From: Acidobacteriota bacterium
GTDB taxonomy: Bacteria > Acidobacteriota > Terriglobia > Terriglobales > Acidobacteriaceae
Direction: 5' to 3'
DNA: 64,000 nt
NCBI GenBank assembly: GCA_021792795.1
Contig: JAJYUB010000003.1
Coordinates: forward strand, 61,949 to 125,948
Made by a program: the position numbers and the translations under genes. Positions within the stretch are counted from its first letter, which is position 1, and every line of letters starts with the position of its first letter. Below, in pieces: positions 45,146 to 54,900 of this stretch. Under the pieces are notes generated by a model, which saw only the letters and a list, made by a program, of their open reading frames with translations, made no database searches and had not been told where the DNA came from.

Positions 45146-45593
45146 TCACCTTCGGGGGTACAGGTGGTTCAGCGTTCATTCGCGATGGACCGAGAGGGCC
45201 GTCACGGAGCGGTGAGGGCGGCGGCCACAGTGGAATCGTGGAAGATGGCCCTACGATCATTGTCCTGCTCGCACACGCAATCCACAATGCGATGACAAAA
45301 AGATTACAAAGCAGCCCGGCTGTCCTGGGACTTAACTTCCACAAAGAAATAGTCTCTTGTCTCGTATCGGGGCACGGCTTCAAGAGCCAACCCTGAGCGC
45401 AGCCGAAGGGTGCCGTACATGGTGCAGAAAATAGTTGGGCTTGGGCCCCTGAATGCTGTTGTTTGAATCGCTTCAATTCATCGAAATTGTTGAATGAACG
45501 TCAGATTCAACGCGCCGGTGCCGATTGCTTGCGGGCGATGGCCCTGCATAAAGTTCGATGGCGGCGGCGAGCGCGTCTTACACTTGTCTCGGT
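45146..45593. other. Intergenic stretch with a repeat fragment
   Basis: 448 bases between the divergent radical SAM and ThpR genes. It presumably holds both promoters, though none is clear. A short piece CCCTGAGCGCAGCCGAAGGGTGCC (about 45391-45414) contains inverted CCCT...AGGG ends and looks like a fragment of the local repeat families. No RNA gene or reading frame was recognised. Confidence 0.4.
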
Positions 45594-46139
45594 ATGCGAC
45601 TCTTCGTTGGAATTCCACTCGCCGCTTCGGTGATCGATGAACTCTCGGCGATCTCACTGCGTCATCGCGCCGAGGGGGATGGGCTGCGCTGGTCCACTCC
45701 GGAATCGTGGCACATCACACTACAATTCCTGGGCAATACCAGCGAGACACAATATGAATGCGTCGTCGCTCGACTGCATGACTTGCATGCCGCCCCCATT
45801 CCCATTGAGTTGGACGAGCTGGGATTCTTCGATCGCGCTGGAATCTTCTTTGCCGGCGTCGCGCTCTCGCCGGAACTGCTGGCGCTCCAGCAACGAGTGG
45901 CGAAAACCACCATCCCGTGCGGCTTCACTCAAGAGGATCGCCCGTACCGTCCCCACATTACGCTGGCGCGGAGTAAGGGCCGAAGAAATGCAATTGGACT
46001 GGAGACATTGAAAGCGAAAATTCGCCAGCAGACGAGATTCAGCCGGTTTGAGGCGGAGGAATTTCTTCTCTATGAAAGCTTCACTCGACCGAACGGCTCC
46101 CAGTATGACATTCGCGAGAGGTTTCGGCTCGGTTTTTGA
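45594..46139 (+). CDS. thpR: RNA 2',3'-cyclic phosphodiesterase (2H family)
   Basis: 181 aa from ATG 45594, where the family N-terminus MRLFVGIPLAASVIDELS begins; the frame is open from 45558 but the extra 12 residues match nothing. Both catalytic 2H motifs are present: SWHITLQFLG and PHITLARSKG, the HxTL pair typical of the ThpR/LigT family. It opens 2',3'-cyclic phosphates at RNA ends in the cytoplasm. The physiological role in bacteria is not settled. It stands alone, convergent with the small secreted protein gene. Confidence 0.9.
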   Translation: MRLFVGIPLAASVIDELSAISLRHRAEGDGLRWSTPESWHITLQFLGNTSETQYECVVARLHDLHAAPIPIELDELGFFDRAGIFFAGVALSPELLALQQRVAKTTIPCGFTQEDRPYRPHITLARSKGRRNAIGLETLKAKIRQQTRFSRFEAEEFLLYESFTRPNGSQYDIRERFRLGF

Positions 46140-46174
46140 GCCGAGAAATGCACTAAAAATGCAGCAAAACAATT

Positions 46175-46230
46175 AGTTGCCTTAGCAACCATTCTGGCCG
46201 AAAATGCGCAAAGTAGTTGCTAAGGCAACT
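46175..46230. repeat. Pair of TTGC...GCAA dyads forming a 15-bp inverted repeat
   Basis: AGTTGCCTTAGCAAC at 46175-46189 and its exact complement GTTGCTAAGGCAACT at 46216-46230. Each half is itself a dyad (GTTGC-N4-GCAAC). Both are followed by a similar ATTCTGGCC or ATCTTGGCC. The shape resembles MarR-family operators, but the site lies between the 3' ends of two convergent genes. Confidence 0.6.
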
Positions 46231-46380
46231 ATCTTGGCCCGCGCCCAATTCACGAGAAAAAAATCTTCAGGCTTCGACAATTTCTCCGCCTCGTTCACGT
46301 CGATTTCCACTGCCGGGAGAAATTGCAGCGCCATAGCATTTTCGTTTGGAGGATTCACGTTTGGGGGAAAGAGTTATGCT

Positions 46381-46427
46381 CTCCCACGCTGGCCGCAAAC
46401 AACGCGGCCAGGGCGGGGCGCCCCAGG
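46381..46427 (-). repeat. GGGTGCCCC hairpin repeat, copy C (reverse orientation)
   Basis: Read on the minus strand: GGGGCGCCCC, then a stem CTGGCCGC/GCGGCCAG with loop GTTGTTT, then a GTGGGAGA tail. Constant parts match copies A and D, while the stem sequence differs. It lies between the convergent ends of thpR and the secreted protein gene. Confidence 0.6.
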
Positions 46428-46455
46428 TATTGTTCACACTTGACCTGAAAATGCC

Positions 46456-46905
46456 TTATTTATTTTCAGGGGTGATGTTGGTGACCGGTAAATCCCAGTG
46501 CGCCAGCAAGATTTCAAACCGCCGCTGCTCCTCGCGCTTGTAGGTTTCCTGGTCGGGATAGAGCTGGCGGATGAATCCTTCTTCCTCTGGGTCCGTCGTG
46601 GTCGCAACAGTCGAATTCTTATAGGTGATGGTGACGCGGTAGTCCCAGCGAGCGTCTTCCGTCATGTGATTGGCGGGCGTCTCGATTTTCAGCCCGACGA
46701 TGCGGCCAGTTGCCGCGATCTTCCGCAGCAACGGGTAATGGTTCTCCAAAAACAGGTCGAGGAATTCCTGTTGGTGGCCCCATTGCGTCTTGTAGTAGTA
46801 CTCCACGGTGTACGGCGCATTCGCCGCGCCCTGCGGCGGCGCTCCCTGGGCCAGGGCCGGAACCGCGAACATCGCCAGCAACACAACGATCAACAGATTT
46901 CTCAT
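46456..46905 (-). CDS. Small secreted protein of unknown function
   Basis: 149 aa with a clear signal peptide (MRNLLIVVLLAMFAVPALAQ) and GGAGGTG six to eight bases before the ATG. The mature part is acidic and aromatic (YTVEYYYKTQWGHQQEFLDLFLENHYPLLRK, VTITYKNSTVA) and looks like a dimeric alpha/beta-barrel (ferredoxin-like) domain in the periplasm. I do not recognise a named family. No operon partner: the AsmA-like gene lies 286 bases upstream on the same strand. Confidence 0.7.
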   Translation of the reverse strand: MRNLLIVVLLAMFAVPALAQGAPPQGAANAPYTVEYYYKTQWGHQQEFLDLFLENHYPLLRKIAATGRIVGLKIETPANHMTEDARWDYRVTITYKNSTVATTTDPEEEGFIRQLYPDQETYKREEQRRFEILLAHWDLPVTNITPENK

Positions 46906-47191
46906 CGCACCTCCAGAAGTGAGTCAGACCCATTGTAGCGGTCTCCCTCGCGCCGGCATTTGCGGATTGGGGTGGACGGGTCGAATAGGAAGATTGTTTT
47001 CGGTTCGGCAGCGCAGGAGGAAAACATCGTTCACGGGGCGCAACGGAAGAACCCCGATGCGCGACTTTCCGGTCCTGGGAGGACGCTGGGATGAGCCGGA
47101 ACCGCGTCCGATTGCCGGGGACAGTACTGCGACGCGCTCGGACGGCTTGCCGCACGGGGCGCGGAGGACTCCGAATCGGCGCGACGCGATG

Positions 47192-48826
47192 TCAGTACTT
47201 TTTGTTGAAGAAGCCCCCCAGTTTCTTGTCCAACTGCTGCACGGGCGCTGCGGCGCTGCTGGCGCCTTTGGCCCCGCTGCCGAGCAGGCCGGACACTACT
47301 CCGCCCATGGCTCCGCCAACGTCGGGAATGATCTTTGGCTGGCTGGCCGTACCTTCCACGGCGAAGGGGAGTTTGACCATGGACGCCGTCCTGCCGAGCG
47401 TGCCGCCCAACACGCCGCCGCCGGAACTAAGCTGGGCCACCAGGTGAAAATTGAGCGCGTTGTTGGCGCTGAGCGTGCCGCTGCCGGTCACCTGGCCGAT
47501 GCCAGTGACTACGAGGACGATGTTCGAGGCCTGGATTCCTGCCGGACTGTAGTTGATGTTGCTGGTGAATTGTTGAATCTGCGTGTCGCCGGTAGGGGCG
47601 TGGCCGCCGGTAAGCTTGGCGACGGTGGAGAGCTTGGAGCCTAGGTCAAACCCGGCGAGGCGAGTGTTGTAGGCTCCTATGTTGCCGGCGGCAACCAGGG
47701 CCGAACTGGGGCCCTGCGCGTGGACGTTCATGCTCATTGTTCCGCCATGGAGCGATGAACCCGAGGGCAGGATGACGCCGAACGCAGGGAGCGCGGCGAC
47801 CAGATCGTCGATGGGCATGCCTTGGCCGGCAGCGGTCATATCAATCGAGGTCACTGCCGCTTGGCTGGCGAAGGTACCGTTGACGTTGGCCTGGGCGTGG
47901 CCTATATGCAGCAGACTGCTGTTTAAAACGCCGGAGGTCTGGGGAAGGCTGTAGTCGAGGTCGAAATCCATTGCGATGGGAACGCCGGAGGGCGCGCCGT
48001 TGGTAGCCAGCTTGAGGTTACGGATGGTGGCGACGCCTTTCAGATGGGCCTTCGCATTGGCGGCGCTGAGGTGGTTGGTCAGATCGACCAGTCCGCCGAT
48101 GCCGCTGGCGGGATCCACAAAACCGCTCTTTGCGATGTCGAAGGAGTCAATCTTGACATCGGCTTCGAGGGGAGTCAGGGTCGCGTCGGTGGAGTTGAGA
48201 GGGCCGACGTTTCCCGTAAGATTCAGGGTGCCGCCGCCGGGCAGGTCCAGCGAAAGCGTGATTGGGAAGGCGGACGCGAGGGAGAAGTTGGTCGTCTCCA
48301 ATTGCACATTGTTGTAGACGCTGGGGGCCTTGGCGCCAGCCCCCGCGACGGTCACCTCGCCATGGGTGACGTTGAGCTTCGCAACGCTGAGATTGTTTGC
48401 CGGTTGCGCCTTGGGCTGGTTGGGCGCGGAGTTTCCGGTCGTGGCCAACGTGGAATAATTCCACTGGTTGGCCGAGTTCGAGATGAGGTGAACGACTGGC
48501 TTCTCAATCGTGATGCCGGTGATCTCAAGCTGCTTCGACGTAATGAGCGGCCAGATCTTGACGCCGATCTTGAGCGAAGAGGCGGTCAGGAAGGGCGACT
48601 GGCTGAAGCGGGGATCGTCGGCGACGGAGAGGTTGTCGGCGGTGAGCGAGCCGGAAAAGATGGAGAAGGATAGGTTGCCGATCCGCACTTTGCGCCCCAG
48701 GGACTGCGAGGCCATCGCTTCAATTTGCGGGCGGAAGGTGTTGGCGCTGACGAACAGCGGAATGAGGAGCAGGATGAGGATGAGTACGCCCAGGGCTGCG
48801 CCGGCAATTGTCAGGATGCGTTTCAT
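47192..48826 (-). CDS. AsmA-like envelope protein
   Basis: 544 aa with a single N-terminal membrane segment (ILTIAGAALGVLILILLLIPLFV), then the AsmA N-terminal pattern RPQIEAMASQSLGRKVRIGNLSFSIFSGSLTADNLSVADDPRFS. The long remainder is beta-strand-rich, with repeated DUF3971/DUF748-like segments. A Gly/Ala-rich C-terminus (GGAMGGVVSGLLGSGAKGASSAAAP) ends in KKLGGFFNKKY. Proteins of this kind lie in the periplasm and may form lipid-conducting bridges or affect outer-membrane assembly. GGGAGG precedes the ATG. No functional partners are adjacent. Confidence 0.8.
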   Translation of the reverse strand: MKRILTIAGAALGVLILILLLIPLFVSANTFRPQIEAMASQSLGRKVRIGNLSFSIFSGSLTADNLSVADDPRFSQSPFLTASSLKIGVKIWPLITSKQLEITGITIEKPVVHLISNSANQWNYSTLATTGNSAPNQPKAQPANNLSVAKLNVTHGEVTVAGAGAKAPSVYNNVQLETTNFSLASAFPITLSLDLPGGGTLNLTGNVGPLNSTDATLTPLEADVKIDSFDIAKSGFVDPASGIGGLVDLTNHLSAANAKAHLKGVATIRNLKLATNGAPSGVPIAMDFDLDYSLPQTSGVLNSSLLHIGHAQANVNGTFASQAAVTSIDMTAAGQGMPIDDLVAALPAFGVILPSGSSLHGGTMSMNVHAQGPSSALVAAGNIGAYNTRLAGFDLGSKLSTVAKLTGGHAPTGDTQIQQFTSNINYSPAGIQASNIVLVVTGIGQVTGSGTLSANNALNFHLVAQLSSGGGVLGGTLGRTASMVKLPFAVEGTASQPKIIPDVGGAMGGVVSGLLGSGAKGASSAAAPVQQLDKKLGGFFNKKY

Positions 48827-49279
48827 GGCGGGAAACCTCCCGAAGTAATTCTAAGACCCTTACAAGGGCCTTGGAGTTACGCTGTGGAAAACTTTTTCAT
48901 CAACGTTCCATGACAGACCATGGGCGACACTCGCAATGGGACGGCGCTGGCGGCAGAGCCAGCCGCCGTCGACGGCGAGAATATGGCCGTGGACGCAGGT
49001 ACATGGTTACTGGCGCAGAGGTCAAAAAACGGCGCCGCCAGCCAGGTCCGATGCAACAGGCGAGGCGACATGGCCCTTTATTCCCGCATTGTGTCGGATG
49101 GTAGCAAGGACCTCGAAGCGCAGCAAGGCAATCGAAGCTGTCCGCAGGCAGGGACTGCCGGAAACAGCACGAAACAAAACAAGACGCAAGATTCCAGGTT
49201 GCCGTAAAATAGCTGTTCGCCATACGAATTCCGAGGGTACGGCGATCGCCGATGCAATCCGATCTGAAGAGGGCCCAAC
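48827..49279. other. Intergenic stretch, nothing recognised
   Basis: 453 bases between the divergent AsmA-like and E1 genes. Several short frames are open in this GC-rich DNA, but none has a ribosome site and recognisable protein pattern. No hairpin repeat of the local families is present. Confidence 0.4.
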
Positions 49280-51481
49280 ATGGCAGCAACTCGCACCGTC
49301 ACCACCGTCAAAACGCTGGCTGATACGCGCGGTCTCTCGCCGGAACAGATGATTCAGATGTACCGGCTGATGTACCAGTCCCGCCGGATCGACGATCGCG
49401 AGATCATGCTGAAACGCCAGCAGAAGGTCTTCTTCCAGATCTCCGGGGCGGGTCATGAAGCTTTGTCCACCGCTGCCGGAATGGCGCTGCGATCCGGGTA
49501 CGACTGGTTCTATCCGTATTATCGCGATCGCGCCCTGTGCCTGGCGCTGGGGATGACGGCGGAAGAGATGCTGTTGGCCGCAGTGGGCGCGGAGGCCGAT
49601 CCAAGCAGCGGCGGGCGGCAGATGCCATCCCACTGGGCCAGCCAGCGGCTACATATCGTTACACAATCCTCTGCGACAGGATCGCAATGTTTGCAGGCGG
49701 TGGGCTGTGCCGAAGCCGGCCGTTATTTCAGACATCGTCCGGAGGCGGCAAAAAAACCGGAGTATGCGGATGGCGACAAGGACTATCGCGCCTATAAAAA
49801 TGTTGTCTTCCACGCGGATGAGGTGGTGTATTGCTCGCTGGGCGATGGCACCACCAGCGAGGGAGAATTCTGGGAGGCGATGAATTCCGCCGCCAACCTG
49901 AAGCTGCCGGTGCTGTTTGCGGTGCAGGACAACGGGTATGCCATCTCGGTGCCGGTTGAAGTGAACACGGCGGGCGGCAACATTTCAAAACTCGTCGCCA
50001 ATTTTCCCGACTTTTTCTTTGCGGAAATCGATGGGACCGACGCGATCGAGTGCCACAAGACGATGCAGCAGGCGGTCGCCTATTGCCGCGCCGGGCACGG
50101 ACCCGCGTTTGTGCACGGCCATGTCACACGGCCCTATTCGCATTCCCTTTCGGACGACGAGCGGTCCTACAGGTCCGAGGCCGAGCGCCAGGCCGACGCC
50201 ATGCGCGACCCGCTGCCGAAGTTGCAGATGCGGCTATTGCGGGAGGGGCTTCTGGATGAAGCGGGCATCACGCGGCTGGAGAAGGCTGTGGACGAGGAGA
50301 TTCGCATTGCAACCGAAGTTGCCTTGCGCTCGCCGTTTCCGCCGACCGGCAGCATTTACAAACACGTCTATTCCGAGGACCTGGATCCGACAACAGAATC
50401 GTTCCTGAAGGAGCCGGCGCCGACCGTAGCGGACCCTGCGCGCGCGGTGCAGGAACGCACCATGGCGGACCTGATCAACGCCTGCCTGCACGACGAGATG
50501 AAGCGCGATGAACGCGTCGTTGTTTTTGGCGAAGACGTGGCGGATTGCAGCCGCGAAGGAAGTCTGGACGAGGGCCTGGTAAAAGGGAAGGGCGGTGTGT
50601 TCAAGCTGACCAGCGGCCTGCAGCGCGCATTTGGTCCCGACCGCGTCTTCAATTCTCCGCTGGCGGAGGCCAATATTGTTGGCCGGGCGGTCGGCATGGC
50701 CACCCGCGGGCTGAAACCTGTCGCGGAGATCCAGTTTTTCGATTACATCTGGCCGGCCATGCACCAGTTGCGGAATGAGCTGCCGCTGATTCGCTGGCGC
50801 AGCAATGGAACGTTCTCCTGCCCGACGGTGATTCGCGTGGCCACCGGCGGCTATTTGACGGGAGGCGCAATCTATCATTCGCAATCGGGCGAGAGCCTGT
50901 TTACGCACACACCCGGCATGATGGTCGTTTACCCTTCAAATGCGCTGGACGCCAACGGCCTGCTGCGGACCGCGATTCGTTGCGACGACCCGGTGTTGTT
51001 TTTGGAGCACAAGCGACTCTATCGGGAGACCTATGGCCGCGCCGCGTACCCAGGGCCTGATTTTACGGTCCCATTTGGCAAGGCAAACATCGTTCGACCC
51101 GGCAAGCAACTGACCGTCATCACCTTTGGCGCAGTGGTGCCGCGCGCGCTGCAAGCGGCGCAACGCGCGGAGCGAGAAAACGGCCTGGATGTGGAACTGA
51201 TCGATCTGCGCTCGCTGAGCCCGTACGATTGGGACGCGATTGCAACCTCGGTCCGCAAGACCAGCCGCGCCCTGGTTGCGTATGAAGACATGCGCAGTTG
51301 GGGATACGGGGCAGAAATTGCGGCGCGCATTGCAGATGAGCTTTTCGACGATCTGGACGCGCCGGTGCGCCGCATCGCATCCAAGGACGTGTTCGTCGCC
51401 TATCAGCCGTTGCTGGAAGACGAGATCCTTCCGCAGCCGGAAGACATTCGCAAGGCGATGGTGGAACTGGCCGGGTATTAG
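49280..51481 (+). CDS. 2-oxoacid dehydrogenase E1, alpha and beta chains fused
   Basis: Thiamine-diphosphate enzyme that decarboxylates a 2-oxoacid (branched-chain type most likely) and passes the acyl group to a lipoyl E2. It is 733 aa with both chains in one protein. The alpha part, residues 1 to about 380, has [20 protein letters not shown] and TPP motif [31 protein letters not shown] beginning at Gly 188. The beta part from about 390 has [45 protein letters not shown] and LEHKRLYRE. Alpha and beta are usually separate genes in bacteria. No E2 or E3 gene lies nearby, so the complex must draw on subunits encoded elsewhere. Confidence 0.88.
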   Translation: MAATRTVTTVKTLADTRGLSPEQMIQMYRLMYQSRRIDDREIMLKRQQKVFFQISGAGHEALSTAAGMALRSGYDWFYPYYRDRALCLALGMTAEEMLLAAVGAEADPSSGGRQMPSHWASQRLHIVTQSSATGSQCLQAVGCAEAGRYFRHRPEAAKKPEYADGDKDYRAYKNVVFHADEVVYCSLGDGTTSEGEFWEAMNSAANLKLPVLFAVQDNGYAISVPVEVNTAGGNISKLVANFPDFFFAEIDGTDAIECHKTMQQAVAYCRAGHGPAFVHGHVTRPYSHSLSDDERSYRSEAERQADAMRDPLPKLQMRLLREGLLDEAGITRLEKAVDEEIRIATEVALRSPFPPTGSIYKHVYSEDLDPTTESFLKEPAPTVADPARAVQERTMADLINACLHDEMKRDERVVVFGEDVADCSREGSLDEGLVKGKGGVFKLTSGLQRAFGPDRVFNSPLAEANIVGRAVGMATRGLKPVAEIQFFDYIWPAMHQLRNELPLIRWRSNGTFSCPTVIRVATGGYLTGGAIYHSQSGESLFTHTPGMMVVYPSNALDANGLLRTAIRCDDPVLFLEHKRLYRETYGRAAYPGPDFTVPFGKANIVRPGKQLTVITFGAVVPRALQAAQRAERENGLDVELIDLRSLSPYDWDAIATSVRKTSRALVAYEDMRSWGYGAEIAARIADELFDDLDAPVRRIASKDVFVAYQPLLEDEILPQPEDIRKAMVELAGY

Positions 51482-51520
51482 ACCGAAGAACCTTGCGTTC
51501 ACGGTGGGTTGAGGATTTCG

Positions 51521-51931
51521 CTACGCATCCTGGGTGATGGTTCCTTGATGGTATGCAATCTTCCAGCCTTCAGCGGTTTGCTGCCAGATTGTGGATCGGC
51601 GCGTCTTGCGTTGCTTGTGCTGCAGGAGTGTGTACGTTAGCAAGTAGACGCCGTGAGCCAGTTGTTTGCAGTAAAAGTCGCTGGCCTCCCAGACATCGCC
51701 GCTTTGATCCAGTTGGAAGCGCTCTTCCAGCATGTCCAGAACCTGGTTTCTGCTGTAGCGACGGCCCGATGCCCCGATCTCCCAATAATCGTTCGTCGTC
51801 ATCCTCTCGAAATCCGCTCTTGTCGTGCCGAACTCCGGGCGATGGAAGATGGGCTCGCGAGAGATGAGCTGCGCAAGGACCTCGGCAAGCGCGGGGTCGG
51901 TGATCGGTTGGGGCCCTGAATCGGAATTCAT
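51521..51931 (-). CDS. NTF2-like (DUF4440-type) small protein
   Basis: 136 aa from ATG 51931, which has CGGGAGGTT just ahead; the frame is open further upstream without support. The pattern REPIFHRPEFGTTRADFERMTTNDYWEIGASGRRYSRNQVLDML and the ending STIWQQTAEGWKIAYHQGT are typical of the SnoaL/NTF2-like cone fold of the DUF4440 kind. These are often small-molecule-binding or enzymatic proteins of unclear role. It is divergent from the Lhr helicase gene, which starts 38 bases away. Confidence 0.7.
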   Translation of the reverse strand: MNSDSGPQPITDPALAEVLAQLISREPIFHRPEFGTTRADFERMTTNDYWEIGASGRRYSRNQVLDMLEERFQLDQSGDVWEASDFYCKQLAHGVYLLTYTLLQHKQRKTRRSTIWQQTAEGWKIAYHQGTITQDA

Positions 51932-51969
51932 CGTAACCTCCCGAGGTTCAAGTTTACGTAATTCGCGCG

Positions 51970-54900
51970 ATGCGAAAAGAAAGATGCGTCGCATCCAAAG
52001 GTCCCAGGCGGCGGGGATGGCCACCAGATATTCTGAGGAAGAGCGGAGACGAGTCTGTGGCGAAATGGAAAGCAGCCACGCAAGAGCGTGGCAGAGAAAA
52101 CTCCCACGATGGCAAATCTGCGCCTGCGGTGTTGAAACCCCCTATTCCGGTTGCTCAGAGCGATCCCGATCCGCTTTCGCTGTTTCATCCGGTAACGGCT
52201 TCGTGGCTGCGGGCCGTCTTCGAGAAGCCAACAACGCCACAGAGACTGGGATGGCCTGCGATTGCCAGTGGCAACTCGACGCTGATACTGGCGCCGACCG
52301 GAACGGGCAAAACGCTGACCGCGTTCTTGTGGTGCATCGACAAATTGATGCTGCAACCGGCTCCGGCGGACACCCACGGATGCCGCGTGATCTATATAAG
52401 TCCGCTGAAGGCGCTGGCGGTCGACGTGGAGCGGAACCTGCGCTCGCCGCTGGCGGGGATCAAACAGATGGCGGAACGCGCCGGCGTCAATGTGCGCGAG
52501 CCGCGGATCAGCGTGCGCACGGGAGACACGCCGCAGCGTGAGCGAGCGCGGTTTCGCCGCGATCCCGCGGAGATTTTAATCACCACGCCGGAATCGCTGT
52601 ATCTGTTGTTGACCGGCGACGCGGCGGCCTCGCTGCGTTCAGTCGAGACCGTAATTGTCGATGAAATTCACGCGCTTGTGCCTACGAAGAGAGGCGCGCA
52701 CCTGGCGTTATCGTTGGAGCGATTGCAGGCGTTGGTCGGACGTCCGATCCAACGGATTGGATTGTCGGCAACACAGCGGCCGCTGGAGGAAGTGGCGCAA
52801 TTCCTTGGCGGAGTGGATGCTTCGCCGGACCAGTTTTGCGCGGCGGGCGCGCCCAGGGCGGAGTTGGATCTGGCTGGAGAAAACGCGCAAGCGCTGGGTG
52901 GGATGGAGCCGGAATGGTTGGCGAATTCTGCGAATTGCTTAACGCCAGGCGCGCCGCACTTTCGGCCAGTGACCATCGTCAACGCGAGCGGGCCGAAGCG
53001 GCTGGATCTTCGCATTGAAGTTCCGGTGGAGGACATGGCGCGGCTGGGTCAGGCAGAAGAATTGCCTAACGGGCCCGCATCGCAAGCGCGGAAGCGGACT
53101 TCCATCTGGACGGCGATACATCCGCGATTGCTGGAACTGGTTCGCGAAAAACAATCGACGCTGATTTTCGTCAACAGTCGTCGCGTGGCGGAGCGGCTGG
53201 CGGGCGCATTGAATGAACTGGCGCAGGAATCGATTGCACGGGCCCACCATGGATCGCTGGCCGCAGCGCAGCGATCTGAGATTGAAGAGTTGCTGAAGGC
53301 GGGGCGCATTCGCGCGCTGGTCGCGACCTCCTCGTTGGAACTGGGCATCGACATGGGCGCGATCGATCTGGTGATCCAGATTGAGGCGCCGCCTTCGATC
53401 ACGAGCGGCATCCAGCGCATCGGCCGTGCTGGGCATCATGTGGGCGCAGTCAGCGACGGGACCATTTTTCCGAAATTTCGTGCCGATTTGATTGCATGCG
53501 CGGCGGCAACCAAGGCCATGCACGAGGGGCTGGTCGAGTCCACGCGCTACTTGCGCAATCCGCTGGATGTGCTGGCGCAGCAGATTGTGGCGATTGTGGC
53601 CGAGCCGCCGGAGAAGCCGCGCGCGAACAGGCCGGGCGGAAGGAAGAAGAGCTTGCACCCGGACGTTGCGGCAAGTCAGCGAGGCGACGGCGAGGAAATC
53701 GTTCCCGTAGAGTATGGCGCGCTGCACCGGTTGATTGCGAGCTCCGCGCCGTTTGCCACGCTGAGCAGCGCAGCCTTCGATGGCGTGCTGGACATGCTTT
53801 CGGGCCGCTACCCCTCGGATGAATTTGCGGAGCTGCGTCCGCGCATTACCTGGGACCGGGTGCAAAATACTTTGACGCCGCGCCAGGGCGCCAAGGGCCT
53901 AGCGATCCTGAATGGCGGGACGATACCCGATCGCGGGCTGTACGGAGTATTTCTTTCCGGCGCCAAGGAAAAGCCGGTGCGCGTGGGCGAGCTGGATGAG
54001 GAGATGGTGTTTGAAAGCCACGAGGGCGACACCTTTGTTCTGGGCGCAACCACATGGCGGATCGATGAGATCACGCATGATCGCGTGCTGGTTTCTCCCG
54101 CGCCGGGCGAGCCGGGAAAGATGCCTTTCTGGCATGGCGATGGCCCGGGAAGGCCGCTGGAATTTGGCCGGCGCATTGGAGCGATGGTGCGCGAGCTGCG
54201 CGGCATGGAACGGAACGCCGCCGTCAGCCGCTTGACGCGCGAGCACGACCTGGATCCGCAGGCGGCGGACAATTTGTTGCGCTTTTTGGCCGATCAGGAG
54301 ATTGCGACGGTCGAGGTCCCCGACGATCGGACCATTGTGATCGAGCGCTGTCGCGACGAGCTGGGCGATTGGCGTGTGTGCGTGCTGACGCCGTTCGGAA
54401 GCCGTATCCATGCGCCCTGGGCGATGGCGGTGAATGGCCGGCTACGGGCCGCCGGTCATGTGGACATTGAGACGTTATGGACGGATGACGGGTTCGTCTT
54501 GCGATTTCCAGAGACCGCCGAGCCGCCCGATGCAGAGGTGCTGATGCTCGAGCCGGTGGAAGCGACGGACCTGGTGCTGCGGCAGTTGGGATCGACGGCG
54601 TTATTTGCGGCGAAGTTTCGCGAGAGCGCGGCCCGAGCGCTGCTGCTGCCGCGCCGCCGCGCGCAGGGGCGCACCCCGCTGTGGCAGCAGCGCAAGCGCG
54701 CTTACGATCTGCTGTCGGTGGCATCGCGCTACGCGTCCTTCCCCATGCTGCTGGAAGCGTATCGGGAGACACTGCGGGACGTCTTCGACATGCCTGCATT
54801 TCTTGAGGCGCTGCGTGGCATTGCGAACCGAAACATTCGCGTCCACGTTGCCGATACGCGCACACTCTCGCCGTTTGCGGCGTCGCTGCTGTTCGGGTAT

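Noticed and set aside
46204..46443. 79-aa open frame beginning MRKVVAKATILARAQ
   Set aside because: Its start lies between the two TTGC/GCAA dyads and its end is made of the hairpin repeat; no ribosome site or homology pattern.
46808..47644. 278-aa plus-strand frame across the secreted protein and AsmA-like genes
   Set aside because: Runs antisense through two genes with good starts and a signal peptide or membrane anchor; composition is shadow-like.
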